Shown one piece after another: positions 11,075 to 22,343 of a stretch of 64,000 nt of DNA. The notes beneath the pieces are model-generated. The model was given only the letters and a program-made list of their open reading frames with translations. It was not told the DNA's origin and did no database searches. Source of the stretch: Triglochin maritima (taxonomy: Eukaryota > Streptophyta > Magnoliopsida > Alismatales > Juncaginaceae); the NCBI GenBank assembly GCA_963682175.1, contig OY821784.1:21123621-21187620 (forward strand). Reading direction: 5' to 3'. Each line of letters starts with the position of its first letter. Positions within the stretch are counted from its first letter, which is position 1. A program made the position numbers and the translations under genes.

Positions 11075-12186
11075 GTTAGTCGTAGTCATTGTTGTTTACA
11101 CCATTTTGGTGGGGTTTTTCTCACATTTTCTCTTTAGTTTTTTTACTAAACAGGGGAACAAATGAACATGGGAGCCTATAGGAGTAGAAGAGCACACTGG
11201 TGAACTTTGGGGACTAGAATCCCTCAACAATCCACCAGTGGCCGATTTGGTGAGGAGTTTTTCATTTTAGTTTCACTAGTTACTTTCTCTGCTTATTTCC
11301 AATTGATCCCTTCCACTGTTGATTCCATGCATGCTGTGTTTGTATGTTAAAATTATTTTTCTTTGCATGCTCCCATCCTAATACAACTTGGACCTTAAAA
11401 GTCAAAGCAAAAGATTAGTGGATTGCGATCTAGGTTATGCATCATTTCTAGACCTTGAACGCATTCGTCTTTTCTTTGCTTTATTTTTTGTGTTGTCAAT
11501 TACTGGAGTGAGGTACGTGCACCCATTGTCTCATTCATGCATAGTTAAAATATGCATTAGTTAGTAGGGTGCATTGGAACAAGAGTGAGGTAAGTGATTG
11601 TTTGGTAAGTTGCCTACTAGTTTAAGAAAAAATTATCTTGGGGGGAACCACTTATAGCCTTCAAGATAACGGGGGGGATTTCAGTATTTGAACCCCACAA
11701 AACACCTCTCAAAAAGCCTAATGTTAAAATCCAGTTGACATTGACCCCTAAGGTCCTCGGGCACATTACGAGAGTGATCCGGTCACAATCGTCTGATCGG
11801 CTTTGCCCACTCTGTCAATAGTAGGAGAGACGAGATCTATGGATCTTGTCTTGCTTACTAGGCTTCATGGTCTTCGTTGTAGGGAGGTGAGGTGTCTTAA
11901 GGTTGTGTGACCTCGCAATTAGGTGTCGTCTAGTTTTAAGTACGTATACTGACCTTAGGTTGTCTGAGTCGTGTTTGCTAGATTAGGCTTCTACCCTCAC
12001 CTTTTTCCACGCTAGCTCTAGGGATTCTTCTCTTCTCCTCTGAGTCATCTTCTTCTCACCTACTTCTACGTTCTAGTCCCCTCCCCTTTATATTCTCTAT
12101 AAGCATTCTAGGGTCAAGTCGAGCATTTTTTTGTGAGCTTGTGCTCGTGGTAGTGCGAGTGGTCGACTCGAGAGTGCTGTGTCAAG
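11075..12186 (+). other. RT2 leader
   Basis: Non-coding, conserved leader. 'ttgacccctaaggtcctcgg' (11744) matches 'ttgacccctaaggactcag' of RT7 (about 32260). 'ctgagtcatcttcttctcac' (12041) recurs at about 32621 in RT7. No gene is seen. Confidence 0.75.
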
Positions 12187-12324
12187 ATGTATGGTTACAT
12201 GGGCAACCATCCCTTTCATTGTTGGGACCAGGACTAGTATCCCTGGTATTCCGAACCCATCCATCCTCGGGTGCCTCAGACTATAACCCATCAAGGTTGG
12301 GACAATCTTAATTGTGAGGTTGAG
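12187..12324 (+). pseudogene. RT2 gag-like ORF, N-terminal piece
   Basis: Starting at the ATG at 12187, the frame reads 'MYGYMGNHPFHCWDQD', then a stop, then 'YPWYS'. It is collinear with 'MDGYMSNHPYHCWDQN' of RT7 (32758). It breaks off where RT3 has inserted and resumes at about 21132 beyond it. Function is inferred only from RT7, where a zinc knuckle follows. Confidence 0.75.
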
Positions 12325-13871
12325 TGATTGATTCGTTTTAATTAATCGCAAGTGCACGACCGCGTTGAAGCGGTGGCAAATACGGGTCGATCCAATGGGA
12401 GGTGTGTCGACTTTAGTTTGTTCGAAGGCGAGTGGGAAAGAAAGGAGAGAAAGGAGTTATGATCAAACTATACTAAAATGCAAAAGGAAATGGAAGATAA
12501 GCAATAAAACTAAACCCTATAGGGGGTAGAGAAATAATGTGAATACAAAGATATGTGTATGTGTGTGTTCAATTATGCTCATCACAACATGTAGTGCATG
12601 AAAATCATAAAACTAAATCCAACTTGGCCTCCACAAAAAATAAGACAACACAATATCATTAAAACATACAAGACAATAATTGGAATGAAGCTAAATGAAC
12701 TAATGTATAAATACCAAACCTCACTATGCCTCCACATGAAATAAGATTTAGACAATCATTAAACCATACAAGACATTAACCAAGGTAAAGGCAACAAGAG
12801 TACATGCAACTACAAGTCATGTTTCCTTTATCATTTCCATCCATATCCTCACCTCATCATTCCCCATAAAATAGGTCCACTAATCTAAGCATATGCTAAG
12901 CTTCATTCAAGAGCATTAGCATATCAAAGACAAAAGTGAAATCCCATTAGATGGTTACGGAAATCATGTAAGGTTCAAAGGATTAAGATAACACACACCT
13001 AATACATCATATAATCATATCACATATTTCTCCACCCCCCAAATGGGGATGGAACTACTCACTAATCATTACACTACAACCTACATTAACGAAATGAAAC
13101 ATTCTACTGAAAGGAAATTAAACTAAGAAAGCAAGAAGTATTAAAGAAACTAAAAGGACATAAAACTAAAGAAGCATGCAAGACATATGACAGGAAATTA
13201 AACTAAGAAAGAAACAACATAAGCAAATGAAAACTTTATTAATTTCAAACTCACAATACATGTAGCCTCTCTCCACCAGGGTTTTTGCTTGAAGGCTTTT
13301 ACTCCTAGTAGAGAGGATGTCCACCAAGAGAGTGATGGATACACGGGAGGAGGAGTAGTTCTATTTATAGCCAAATAAAAAGGTAATCGGGGACAATCAT
13401 CCGATATGGGACTAAATATATACCAGAAATAGACTAAATACACTATAATACACGACCTGACTAAAGCGCATTGGATCCGGATGGACCGCCAATTGGCGGT
13501 CTACAGGGTTCGGATTTGGTTGGGCTTTTGTATGGGCTTTCCTGGATGGGTTTTTTCGTTTGTGATGTACCCAAGTCGGTTGATGGAGCTCCGACCCGAA
13601 TCGAATTGCCAATATATTCCCCATGATGGTGTGGAGTTTCTTCATTTGCTCATTGGTTCTTTGGTTTTGCATTCAAGTCCCTCTCTCTTGTATCTTAGTC
13701 CATAAGGCTTGCAACTTAGTCCTTTTTTCTTACTTTTGAGTCCTTTTATTGTCTCTCCTTCTCAAACCTACTTGTTCCAGAAACTTAAACATTAAACTCG
13801 TTACATAGCATTGTTTGGGTGAAAGAAAATGGATATAAGACACAAAGATATGCATGATAAGATGTCAATCA
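12325..13871 (-). repeat. RT3 3' LTR
   Basis: Minus strand begins TGATTGACATC at 13871 and ends GAATCAATCA at 12325. TATA box (ctataaatag on the minus strand) at 13361-13370. A perfect 18-bp palindrome GACCGCCAATTGGCGGTC lies at 13484-13501, about 115 bp upstream of it. Confidence 0.92.
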
Positions 13872-13889
13872 AATACCCCAACACCTAAC
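13872..13889 (-). other. RT3 polypurine tract
   Basis: The minus strand reads gttaggtgttggggtatt directly before the LTR start. The same element (gcaaaa..gtgtgggggtatt) precedes the 3' LTRs of RT2 and RT7. It would prime plus-strand DNA. Confidence 0.8.
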
Positions 13890-15467
13890 TTTTTCTAGTC
13901 CCGAGCAAAACAAAGAAAGAGAAAAATGAAAGAAAGGAAAAAGCATACGAAAAATAGAGAAATCCTAACTTACTTTCGTAGGAATCACGGTTGAACTTAG
14001 CACGTGCAACAAGCCGTTAAACCTACTTGTCGCCAAGGAGGAGGAGTGTTGTCTCCTAAGGGTTTTCAGCGGATATACCCACAAAATCCGAACATAGATG
14101 CATAATTCAATCTAGAAACTCGACTAGATGGAGTCATTTTTATCGATCATTGGACGTGGTAATCCTGCGGGTCGACTCTATATAGGTATTCAGTCCATAC
14201 AACTACACTAATGAACCACTCGTGCAAGTTAAATAAGGACTTAAGTGAAAGACATGGACAACCTCAACATTCTCAAGTGATACAAAGTGTAAAGTCCATT
14301 AAGGTTCTTATTTGCATTACCACTTTTTTTCTTTTTCTTTTTGTTTATTTTCTTACTTTATTTTCTTCTTTTCTTACTAGTAGAGTTTCATTCTCCCAGG
14401 GTCAGGTTTGTGCATCATTGCCTATGAGGACTTACACTATCACGTACACCTTTCCCCAAATCTCCACATAGGGCAATCCCTACCACTCGTGTAACGGGAG
14501 TTCGGTCGGTGCATCCCAAGTCAGATGACTCGAAAGCACAAGGCACAAAGTCCCCTCAGACCTAATTCCCCGAGTGATAGGAGCCTTGCGAGAAGAGAGA
14601 ACACCTACACACTTATTTCTTATCTACACATGAACCAAAACCCCTACACTTAATGTCTCACAACAAGATTTAAAAGGTCCTTGACTACAACAAACTTCCT
14701 CAAATTAACAGACACGAATTATTGACTTACTAGGTTCAACGTGGACTTCTTTAAATGTTTGAGTACAGAAACCCTATGATTACCCCCCCCCCCCCCCCCG
14801 AGGGAAAATGGGGGTGCATCCTAATGACTAGATAGGTCCAGAAGCCACTGTACTAGATATCCTAATACATGAAGTTCAAGACAATTTTGGGAGCTTTCTT
14901 TTTACTTTGCCTGTCAATGGTTTTGCACATGCTAAACACACGCAAAACCGACAAAACATTTTATTTTGCAAACACATGAAAATTTTGAAAGACATGTGCA
15001 AATTTTAAAGCACTAGGCAAGCAAAAGAAGACAAGTCACCCAAGGATCATGGCTAGCAAATATATCGATATTAATTGCAGCACACTAACATGACCCTATC
15101 AATACACACAAAAGAAAACAAAATCAATGGAAAAAGACTCGACTATGTACGCTCGTAAAACATCCCCCCACACCTACTTCATGCATTGTCCTCGATGAAT
15201 GTGAGCAAGATACTACATGGATTTATGCATGAAAAAGGGAAGATCTCACCATTATGAAGCGTAAAAGGAAGTTCATGGTTATGTTGATGGACACCAACCC
15301 AAATTTCCTCAAAACCTTTGCGATGCTAAAGAAGGGATATAAATACGTGAAAGAAATGGGGCCCAAATACTCAAGGGTTGGAGCCTACAACAATCAATGC
15401 TCACTGAAGGATGGCTTTTTTATTTTTTTTATAACTATGTACAATAATGAGTTCCCATCTTCATATG
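13890..15467 (-). other. RT3 3' non-coding region with a second polypurine motif
   Basis: No gene is seen. It holds blocks shared with RT2, RT4 and RT7: 'cgtaggaatcacggttg..' with 'agcacgtgcaacaagccgtt' (about 13975-14015), a run of 17 C at 14783-14799, and the motif catccccccacacctacttc (15161-15180), the complement of the 'aagtgtggggggg' motif of its relatives. Near 15405-15480 is the conserved sequence just after the ORF stop. Confidence 0.75.
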
Positions 15468-16193
15468 TCAAGGGACATCAAATGTGAACCCGCCATTTCT
15501 CGAGCAAAAAATGCACCTGCATGGGCTCGCAACATGCAAAACCGAATTGCTTGACCACCTGACACCGTTACAAGCATTGTGGTCGTTTGATGCCTCTTGA
15601 GAGTGAGCAACATAGGAGGCATGAATGAGAGGTGAACCTCTGTGTGGTTGTTTGAAATGTAGGGTATCAGGAGGTTGATGCTTAACCCACATGGGGTCCT
15701 TAGCAGATACAGAATGAAGAGCATGTGGTCCAGAGACCTCAAAAATGGTATCTTGTGGCTCAAGAGCCACGTGATCGAAAGGATGTGGCTCAAAGGCCAC
15801 GTGATCACAAGATAAGGCACCTTCTTGTGGCAGCTCAGGTGAAACATCTTCACCACCTTCAGGATCTCCATCGAACAATTCCCTGAAATACTTAAAGGTG
15901 CCTTCAACTTCAATCTCATCCATGCCCTGGCTAAGGTTGACCCCAACAGGGTCATCGAAGGCACCTGGCTTCTTATCGATGGTGAAGATGTTGAAATCAG
16001 CGCATTGACTACCATAAGTCAAGTGCATTAGACCATTGCGACAATTGATCAAGGCATTTGAAGTCTTTACAAATGGTCGCACCAGAATAACAGGAATTTG
16101 TCCGAATGGGTTTGGCACAGGTTCTGTATCCAAAACAAAGAAGTCGACTGGATAAATGAACTCTCCCACTTTGATCAGCACATCTTCCACCAT
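15468..16193 (-). pseudogene. RT3 protease C-terminus and conserved C-terminal module
   Basis: A 241-codon open frame on the minus strand. Residues 1-25 finish the protease ('DVLIKVGEFIYPVDFFVLD'). About 30-75 are the usual flank 'IPVILVRPFVKTSNALINCRNG' and 'NIFTIDKK'. About 80-115 are acidic. The rest ('VALEPQD', 'LHFKQPHRGSPL', terminal 'FTFDVP') matches the module of RT2, RT4 and RT7 ('VALEPHDL', 'LNFKQPGESLPL', 'FPFDVS'). In ordinary elements reverse transcriptase would follow the protease; here the frame stops and the 3' region begins. The function of the module is unknown. Confidence 0.75.
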
Positions 16194-16411
16194 GCCCTCA
16201 GTTTCTTCATAGACCTATCAGCCAATTGAAGAGTGGTTTTTGTTTGTTTGAGGTCTCCAAGACCGAGGTGGACGTAGACAGAATATGGTAGAAGATTAAC
16301 AGATGCACCAAGGTCCAATAAAGCTCGATGTATGGACACATTACCAATCACACAAGAGATAGTAGGACAACCAGGGTCCTTGTATTGGACTTGCATGGGT
16401 TGTGCCAACAA
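16100..16411 (-). pseudogene. RT3 retropepsin-like protease
   Basis: The minus-strand frame from 16411 reads 'KDPGCPTISCVIGNVSIHRA', 'LLDLGASVNLLPYSVYVHLG' and 'TTLQLADRS'. The active-site triad is D-L-G, as usual in this plant group. One frameshift near 16195 separates it from its C-terminal part in the neighbouring frame. Not expected to be active. Confidence 0.85.
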
Positions 16412-17501
16412 AAAATCACATTAGCCGCAAGAAAAGCTTTCTTTGGAACCTGAGTTTTTCTCTTCTTAGTGCATAAGTCCTTGAGAACCTTGGCATAAGG
16501 TGGCATTTGCTGAATCACCTCCAACAGAGGGATTTTCATCTTAACTCGTCGAAATATCTCAAGCATCTTGTCATGCTGATCCGAAGTTTTCTTTTTAAGG
16601 CACTCAGGGAATGGCGCCTTCGGGGCATAAGGGTTTTGCAAAGGAACCTTAGAATTCTGGTCCAAAGAAGTATGAGTTGGGACCTCAGAATCTGATGCCT
16701 TCGACACAAGAGGAGACAAGGGGACCTCAGGGTTCGATCCCTTTGTCGAAATAAATGTAGAGGGAGCCTCACGATTAAGATCCTTCCTGGAAGTATTTCT
16801 TGAGGGAACCTCAGTATCTGGCTCCCTCATAAATGCAGGTATCACCGCAAGTCTGGTTACACCAAGAGATGGTGATTGCAAGGAAGGCACCCCAATGTGG
16901 TTGTCCACCTCCTTACCAGACCTCAAAGTATGAATCACATTAATATGATGGGTGGGTTCAGAGGTAGCATGAGGTACTGGTGGCCTTCCATGAGAATGGG
17001 TACCCCGAGGATTCACCTCGGGTTGACTCGGTAACTGGTCATTCTCGTGCTCATGAGCTGATGAGCCAACTGGCTAACTTGCATTTCCAATGTTTTGACC
17101 GAATTGTTGCTGGCCGCAAACCTTGTTTGTGTGCTCTGTATGGACACTTGAAGTGTTTGTCCAAGAGTGGGGTCCTTCGAGTCAACCCATTGGGGTAGTG
17201 GAGTTTGGTTAGAATAACCCGACGATGAGGTCTGAGGAGGTTGGTAATTATGGTTCTGAGACCTTTGATGTGGGGGTTGGTAGGTCACTGATGGGCATGG
17301 AGGTTGATAAGGCGGAGGTTGAGGTTGAGCGTGCGAGCTCTGACTGTGACCCCCAAGAGAAGTTACGATGGTTACGTCATCCCGTGTTGTAGGAGTGACT
17401 GTACGGGTCGTTACGGGGCCTCTATTGATACATCGCATTTGCATGCTCAGTATCCCTTGGAGCGTAAGCGCATTCCAAGTCATCATGGTCTGTAAGTCCA
17501 C
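16348..17501 (-). pseudogene. RT3 gag C-terminal linker
   Basis: The frame from 17501 encodes a Pro/Gln/Ser-rich stretch with 'LEMQVSQLAHQL'. After a shift, 17016-16348 gives 'LRSGKEVDNHIG', charged repeats, 'PFPECLKKKTSDQHDKMLEI' and 'VIQQMPPYAKVLKDLCTKKR'. This is the typical region between the gag zinc-knuckle area and the protease in Athila/Tat elements. No CCHC knuckle was seen in RT3. RT8 is a second copy of the same stretch. Confidence 0.8.
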
Positions 17502-18577
17502 ACCAACTACACCCGAAAGTAGCGACGTGAGCTACAGGAGCTCGGTCCAACTCTAAACTCAATTCTACGCATGAGAGTAGTCATTTTCGCCTCAGACGTG
17601 ATAGTTGACTCTACTTGATATGATCCAGCTCGACCAAAATATCTGGCGGCTGGTGGCTCTCTTATGGTGTCCCACTCAAAGGTACGTTCAGCCATTAATT
17701 CAAAAGTGTCCCATGCCTCATCGATGGGTTTCATTTGGAAATCAAATTGACACATTGACTCCAACAATGTGCGGGTGTTGTAGTTGAGGCCCTCATTAAA
17801 AATTTGGCATAACTTCCACAACTCAATCCCATGATGAGGGCACTACAAGAGAAGGTCCTTGAACCTCTCAAAGAAAGCATAAAAAGATTCGGTCTCAGTC
17901 TGATACAATTGATGTATCTGGTGTTGTATCTGTTGAGTTTTCCATTGAGCAAAAAATCTCTTCAGAATACGGTCACAAAGTCATCCCAAGACCGAATAGA
18001 GCTTGCCGGGAGGCTGTACATCCATTTCTTCGCGTTATCATTCAACGCGAAAGAAATCATTCTCAATCGGACTGAATCCTCGTCAAGCTGTTGAAGCTTG
18101 AACTTGGAGCATACTTCCTCGAATTAAGGTATAAAAATATACGGATCCTCCTTATTGGTAGTGAAGTTAGGAACCATGCTCACATATTGTGGTTTCAGTT
18201 CATAGTTGTTCCCGCGAGCTGGGGGAAGAACTATGCAAGAAGGTTGCGCGGCCCGAATAGGTTGGGTCCACTCCCATAAAGTCATCATCTATCCTGTCGA
18301 GCTAAAGGTGGTGGTGCACCAAGAACTCGATCCTGAACGAATCCCTCTTCCTCTCGAGTTAGAGGAGGAGGAGAAGGAGAAGGAGGTCTACGTGGTGGTG
18401 GGAGTGGACCGAGGTAATCCATGTATGGAACCCGGTCTCTCCGTCACCACGAGAAGACTCGGCCTCAAGCTCCAAAGGAGCACAAGCCGGAGATGGCCGA
18501 TCACCTAGACCGTCCGTCTCAGAAAAATGCACTCTCTCAAGTCGAGCGCTCTTACTAGAACGAGCCCAACCTCGCAT
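17502..18577 (-). pseudogene. RT3 gag capsid region
   Basis: On the minus strand at about 18125-17950, the frame reads 'FEEVCSKFKLQQLDEDSVRL', 'ISFALNDNAKKWMYSLPASS' and 'SWDDFVTVF', a gypsy Gag capsid domain. A stop and frameshifts follow; the rest lies at 17952-17507. An acidic, Ser-rich N-terminus starts near 18577. Confidence 0.8.
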
Positions 18578-19639
18578 AAAACGCTCGACTCGACTCTAAA
18601 ATGACACACAACAGAAGGTGTACTCAGAGGAGGAGACTACTCGTAGAAAATAGATGAGGAGAGGACTCAGATGAGGAGGGAAGAATCCTTAGAGCTAGGG
18701 TAGGTAGTGGTGAAGGTAGAAGCCTAATCTAGCAAGCACTGCTCAAACAACATAAGGCTATAGCTCATTAGGCTAGACGACACCTAACTTCGAGGTCACT
18801 AGTCTCGACACGCCTCACCTCCCTACAACGAAGACCACAATGCCCAGCAAGTGATACCTGATCCGGAGATCTAGTACCTCCTACTATTCACAAGGCAGGC
18901 GACACCGATCAGGTCATGACGGTCTCGACTAGATTACTCTCCTAGTGCGTCCAAAATCCTTAGGGCCAATGTCTACTTGCTTTTAGAATTAAGGTTTTTA
19001 TTAAGAGTGATTTTTGGGGCTGAGAAAAGGGTGATGAAATCCCCCACCTTATCTTTTATGGGACAACCCCTCCTTAGTAGCATTTTGATCCTAAATCTAG
19101 TAATCAACTCTCCAATCAAACGCTCAACTCACTCTCGTCCTGATGCAATTCCTACTAACTAATGCATGGTCATACAAAATGCATGAATGAGAGTAGGAAA
19201 TGCGTACCTCACACCAGCACTCATCTATTGAAAGTAAGCTAAAATAAAAGACAACTACGTGCCTAAGTCAAGTATGTGATGCATGGCCTAAACAAGTAAG
19301 AATGCCTAATCTTTTGCTTTAGATTTTAATGTCCAAGTTTATTAAAGGGGATTGATTTTTAATCTGGGAGCAAACTAAACGTCACAACATGCAAGATTGT
19401 GCTCCCAAACAACTACACTAAAACACACAACAACCAGAACAAAAATGGGAGAAAGTGAAGCTCACCAGGCCGCCAATTGGTGGTCCCAAACCACTGATTT
19501 GCGGTCATTGTTGCATGTTTCGCTCTCCAATTCCTCCAGTTGCCTCCCCTTGATCCCGAGGATCTCTGAAACAAACCAAAACTAAAAAAGAAAAATTAAA
19601 ACTACTCGAATAATCCAAACCAAAGTATGGACAGAACAC
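18578..19639 (-). other. RT3 leader
   Basis: Non-coding and collinear with the leaders of RT1, RT2 and RT7 (for example the block around 18785-18850, and 'tatgggacaacccctcctta' at about 19056). No gene is seen. Confidence 0.75.
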
Positions 19640-19657
19640 CTCCCAGTAACGGCACCA
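19640..19657 (-). other. RT3 primer-binding site, decayed
   Basis: The minus strand reads tggtgccgttactgggag, about 13 of 18 matches to the tRNA-Asp site. The differences are mainly transitions. It lies 6 bases from the LTR end at 19664. Confidence 0.75.
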
Positions 19658-19663
19658 AAAATT

Positions 19664-21131
19664 TGATTGATTCGTTTTAACTAACCGCAAGTGCACGACC
19701 CTGTTGAAGCGGTGGCAAATACGGGTCGATCCACAAGGAGGTGTGTCGACTTTAGTTTGTTCGAAAGCGAGTGGGAAAGAAAGGAGAGAAAGGAGTTATG
19801 ATCAAACTATACGAAAATGCAAAAGGAAATGGAAGATATGCAATAAAACTAAACCTCATAGGGGGTAGAGAAATAATGTGAATACAAAGATATGTGTATG
19901 TGTGTGTTCAATTATGCTCATCACAACATGTAGTGCATGAAAATCATAAAACTAAATCGAACTTTGCCAACACATACAAGACAATAATTGGAATGAAGCT
20001 AAATGAACTCATGTATAAAGACCATACCTCATTTTGCCTCCACATGAAATAAGATTTAGACAATCATTAAACCATACAAGACATTAACCAAGGTAAAGGA
20101 AACAAGAGTACATGAAACTACAAGTCATGTTTCCTTTATCAATTCCATCCATATCCCACCTCATCATTCCCCCATAAAATAGGTCCAGAAATCTAAGCAT
20201 ATGTTAAGCTTAATTCAAGAGCATTAGCATATCAAAGACAAGAGTGAAATGCCATTAGATGGTTATGGAAATCATGTAAGGTTCAAAGGATTAAGATAAC
20301 ACACACACCTAATACATCACATAATCATATCACATATTTCTCCACCCCCCAAATAGGGATGGAACTACTCACTAATCATTACACTACAACCTACATTAAC
20401 AAAATGAGACATTCTGCTGAAAGGAAATTAAACTAAGCAAGCAAGAAAAATTAAAGAAGCTAAAAGGACATAAAACTAAAGAAGCACGCAAGTCATATGA
20501 CAGGAAATTAAACTAAGAAAGAAACAACAAAACTAAAGGAAAACTTTATTAATTTCAAACTCACAATACAAGTAGTCTCTCTCCGCCAGGGTTTTTGCTT
20601 CAAGGCTTTTACTCCTAGTAGAGAGGATGGGCACCAAGAGAGTGATGAATACAAGGGAGGAGGAGTTCTATTTATAGTCAAAGAAAAAGGTAATCTGGGA
20701 CAATCCCCCGGTATGGGACTAAATATGTACCAGAAATTGACTAAATACACTCTAATACACGACCCGATTAAACCGCCTCGGATCCGGAGCAACTTGAACC
20801 ACCAATCAGCGGTCTACAGGGTTTGGATTCGATTGGGCTTTTTGTGTGGGCTTTCCTGGATGGTTTTCTTCATGTGTGATGTACCCAAGTCGGTTAATGG
20901 AGCTCCAACCCGAATCGAATTGCCAAAATACTCCCATGATTGTGTGGATTTTCTTCATTTTCTCATAGGTCTTTTGGTTTTGCATTCGGCTCCCTCTCTC
21001 TTGTATCTTAGTCCATAAGTCTTGTAACTTAGTCATTTTTCTTGCTTTTGAGTCCTTTTATTGTCTCACCTTCTCTAACCTACTTATCATGAAACTTAAA
21101 CAGCAAACTAGTTACATAGCATTGTTTGGGT
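19664..21131 (-). repeat. RT3 5' LTR, missing its first bases
   Basis: Near-identical to 12325-13871, but the alignment ends at 'cattgtttggg' (21119-21130), whereas the other LTR continues for about 75 bp to TGATTGACATC. The minus-strand TATA box (ctataaatag) is at about 20669-20678 and the U3 dyad (accgctgattggtggt, imperfect) at about 20798-20815. Confidence 0.88.
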
Positions 21132-22343
21132 TTGACTGAATTCGTGGTACCAGAAGCCACGTCCGACGACTAGAGTGGTTTAAGTGGTCAGGTGTTCGAA
21201 GAGTCTTCATATGTTTCTCCCGAACCCGAATATGATGATGTTTTTCCCCCAATGTACTCATTATGACCCGTACACATTCATGTCTTACATAAGGGGGCCT
21301 ATTCATGGGGAAACTTTGGAAATCCCATGTATCATACTTCATGTCCACCCAAATATCCTCCCGAATACCAAGAATTCTACCAACACCCTACTACCAATCA
21401 TTGGACTCATTCTCATCCTATAACCACCTAACCCCAAAATCTCCGAAATTCAGACTTGAACCTCACAGTTGACCCCAGACTTGATTCCTTGAAACAAACT
21501 CTCCAAACATTCATGGAAACCACTCAAAATTCCTAGCAAAATATTGTAATGCAAGTGAGTTTGATGATGCAACAATTAAGTGAACGTGAGGAAGGTGACA
21601 GTTCTTGTCAACATGAGCATTAATCTTTTGATATCAAACTACCTCAACATCCACAAATTCAAAGCACTATCTTCCAAAGTGAAACTCCTAGTCAGTGTAA
21701 GGGACTTGGGGTTTCAATTCACGATCACTTGGTGGAGTGTTCGATTCAAATTAAGATTAGCATGGACCAATTTCCTTATAAGTTGGCACATGATTGTGCC
21801 TTATATTTTTGTCACGTGACCCTTGAGCCACATAGTCTTAATGTTGTGCCTACTGAGGACTCACCTTTGGTGGAGCAAGAGCTCCCTCGCACTCCTAATT
21901 TCATAGGACTTGGTGAGAGTTTTCATCTCACTATAGTTCTTGATCATCGTGAAAATGAAGGGACACCAAACAACTACATTTCTAGTGTAGGTATTGGGAG
22001 TTCCTTAGAGGATACCTTGGGTTAGAGACCCACTATCTGTTTGCCTGGTGCGTTGGGCAAGGATAATGAGGTTGTTGTCCTCGTTCCTGCTCACCAGCCT
22101 ATTGGTTGGAGAGTTTGGATTGACGACCATAACTTCAGTACCGCAATAGGAGAAATGTTTCTTCCATTGCTCAATTACGACCAAACTCTTGACATGTTTG
22201 AGCTCTTTAGGTTTGATCCTTTGAATCAGACGCCTTTGTGTCTTGATCATGATCCTCTCCTTGTATCTTGGGCATTTTTTTTGGGGGCACTAATGAGTAT
22301 TGTGGCCCCACGTGGTGCCATGTTCCCATTTCCAGTACATTGA
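21132..22343 (+). pseudogene. RT2 gag-like ORF, C-terminal part with conserved module
   Basis: Continues the ORF interrupted at 12324. Early parts match RT7 33115-33400 but are frame-shifted. From 21729 the frame reads 'MDQFPYKLAHDCALYF', 'TLEPHSLNV', 'EQELPRTPNF', then after an in-frame stop at 22023-22025 'HQPIGWRVWIDDHNFSTAIG', 'LFRFDPLNQTPL' and 'APRGAMFPF'. These are the landmarks of the module in RT4 and RT7. No enzymatic motif is recognised. Confidence 0.8.

Larger units (their letters stand above)
12325..21131 (-). mobile_element. RT3: Athila-like gag-protease element inside RT2
   Basis: Minus-strand order: 5' LTR (21131-19664), primer site, leader, gag (about 18577-17502), linker, protease (about 16411-16100), conserved module (to 15468), 3' non-coding region, polypurine tract and 3' LTR (13871-12325). 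The LTRs are about 95% alike by eye, but the 5' LTR lacks its first roughly 75 bp. It interrupts the RT2 ORF. Left flank is TTGAG; no matching duplication can be claimed on the damaged right side. Pol (reverse transcriptase, RNase H, integrase) is absent. Confidence 0.88.

Noticed and set aside
14783..14799. Run of 17 C
   Set aside because: Homopolymer growth at the site of a shorter G-run in RT2 (23033-23042); could be partly a sequencing artefact.
18206..18577. Overlapping plus and minus frames of 70-100 codons
   Set aside because: The minus strand belongs to the N-terminal gag region of RT3 and the plus frame is its shadow.
12320..21136. TTGAG / TTGAC as a target duplication of RT3
   Set aside because: Only four of five bases match, and the right LTR has lost its outer 75 bp, so the flank there is not the insertion site edge.
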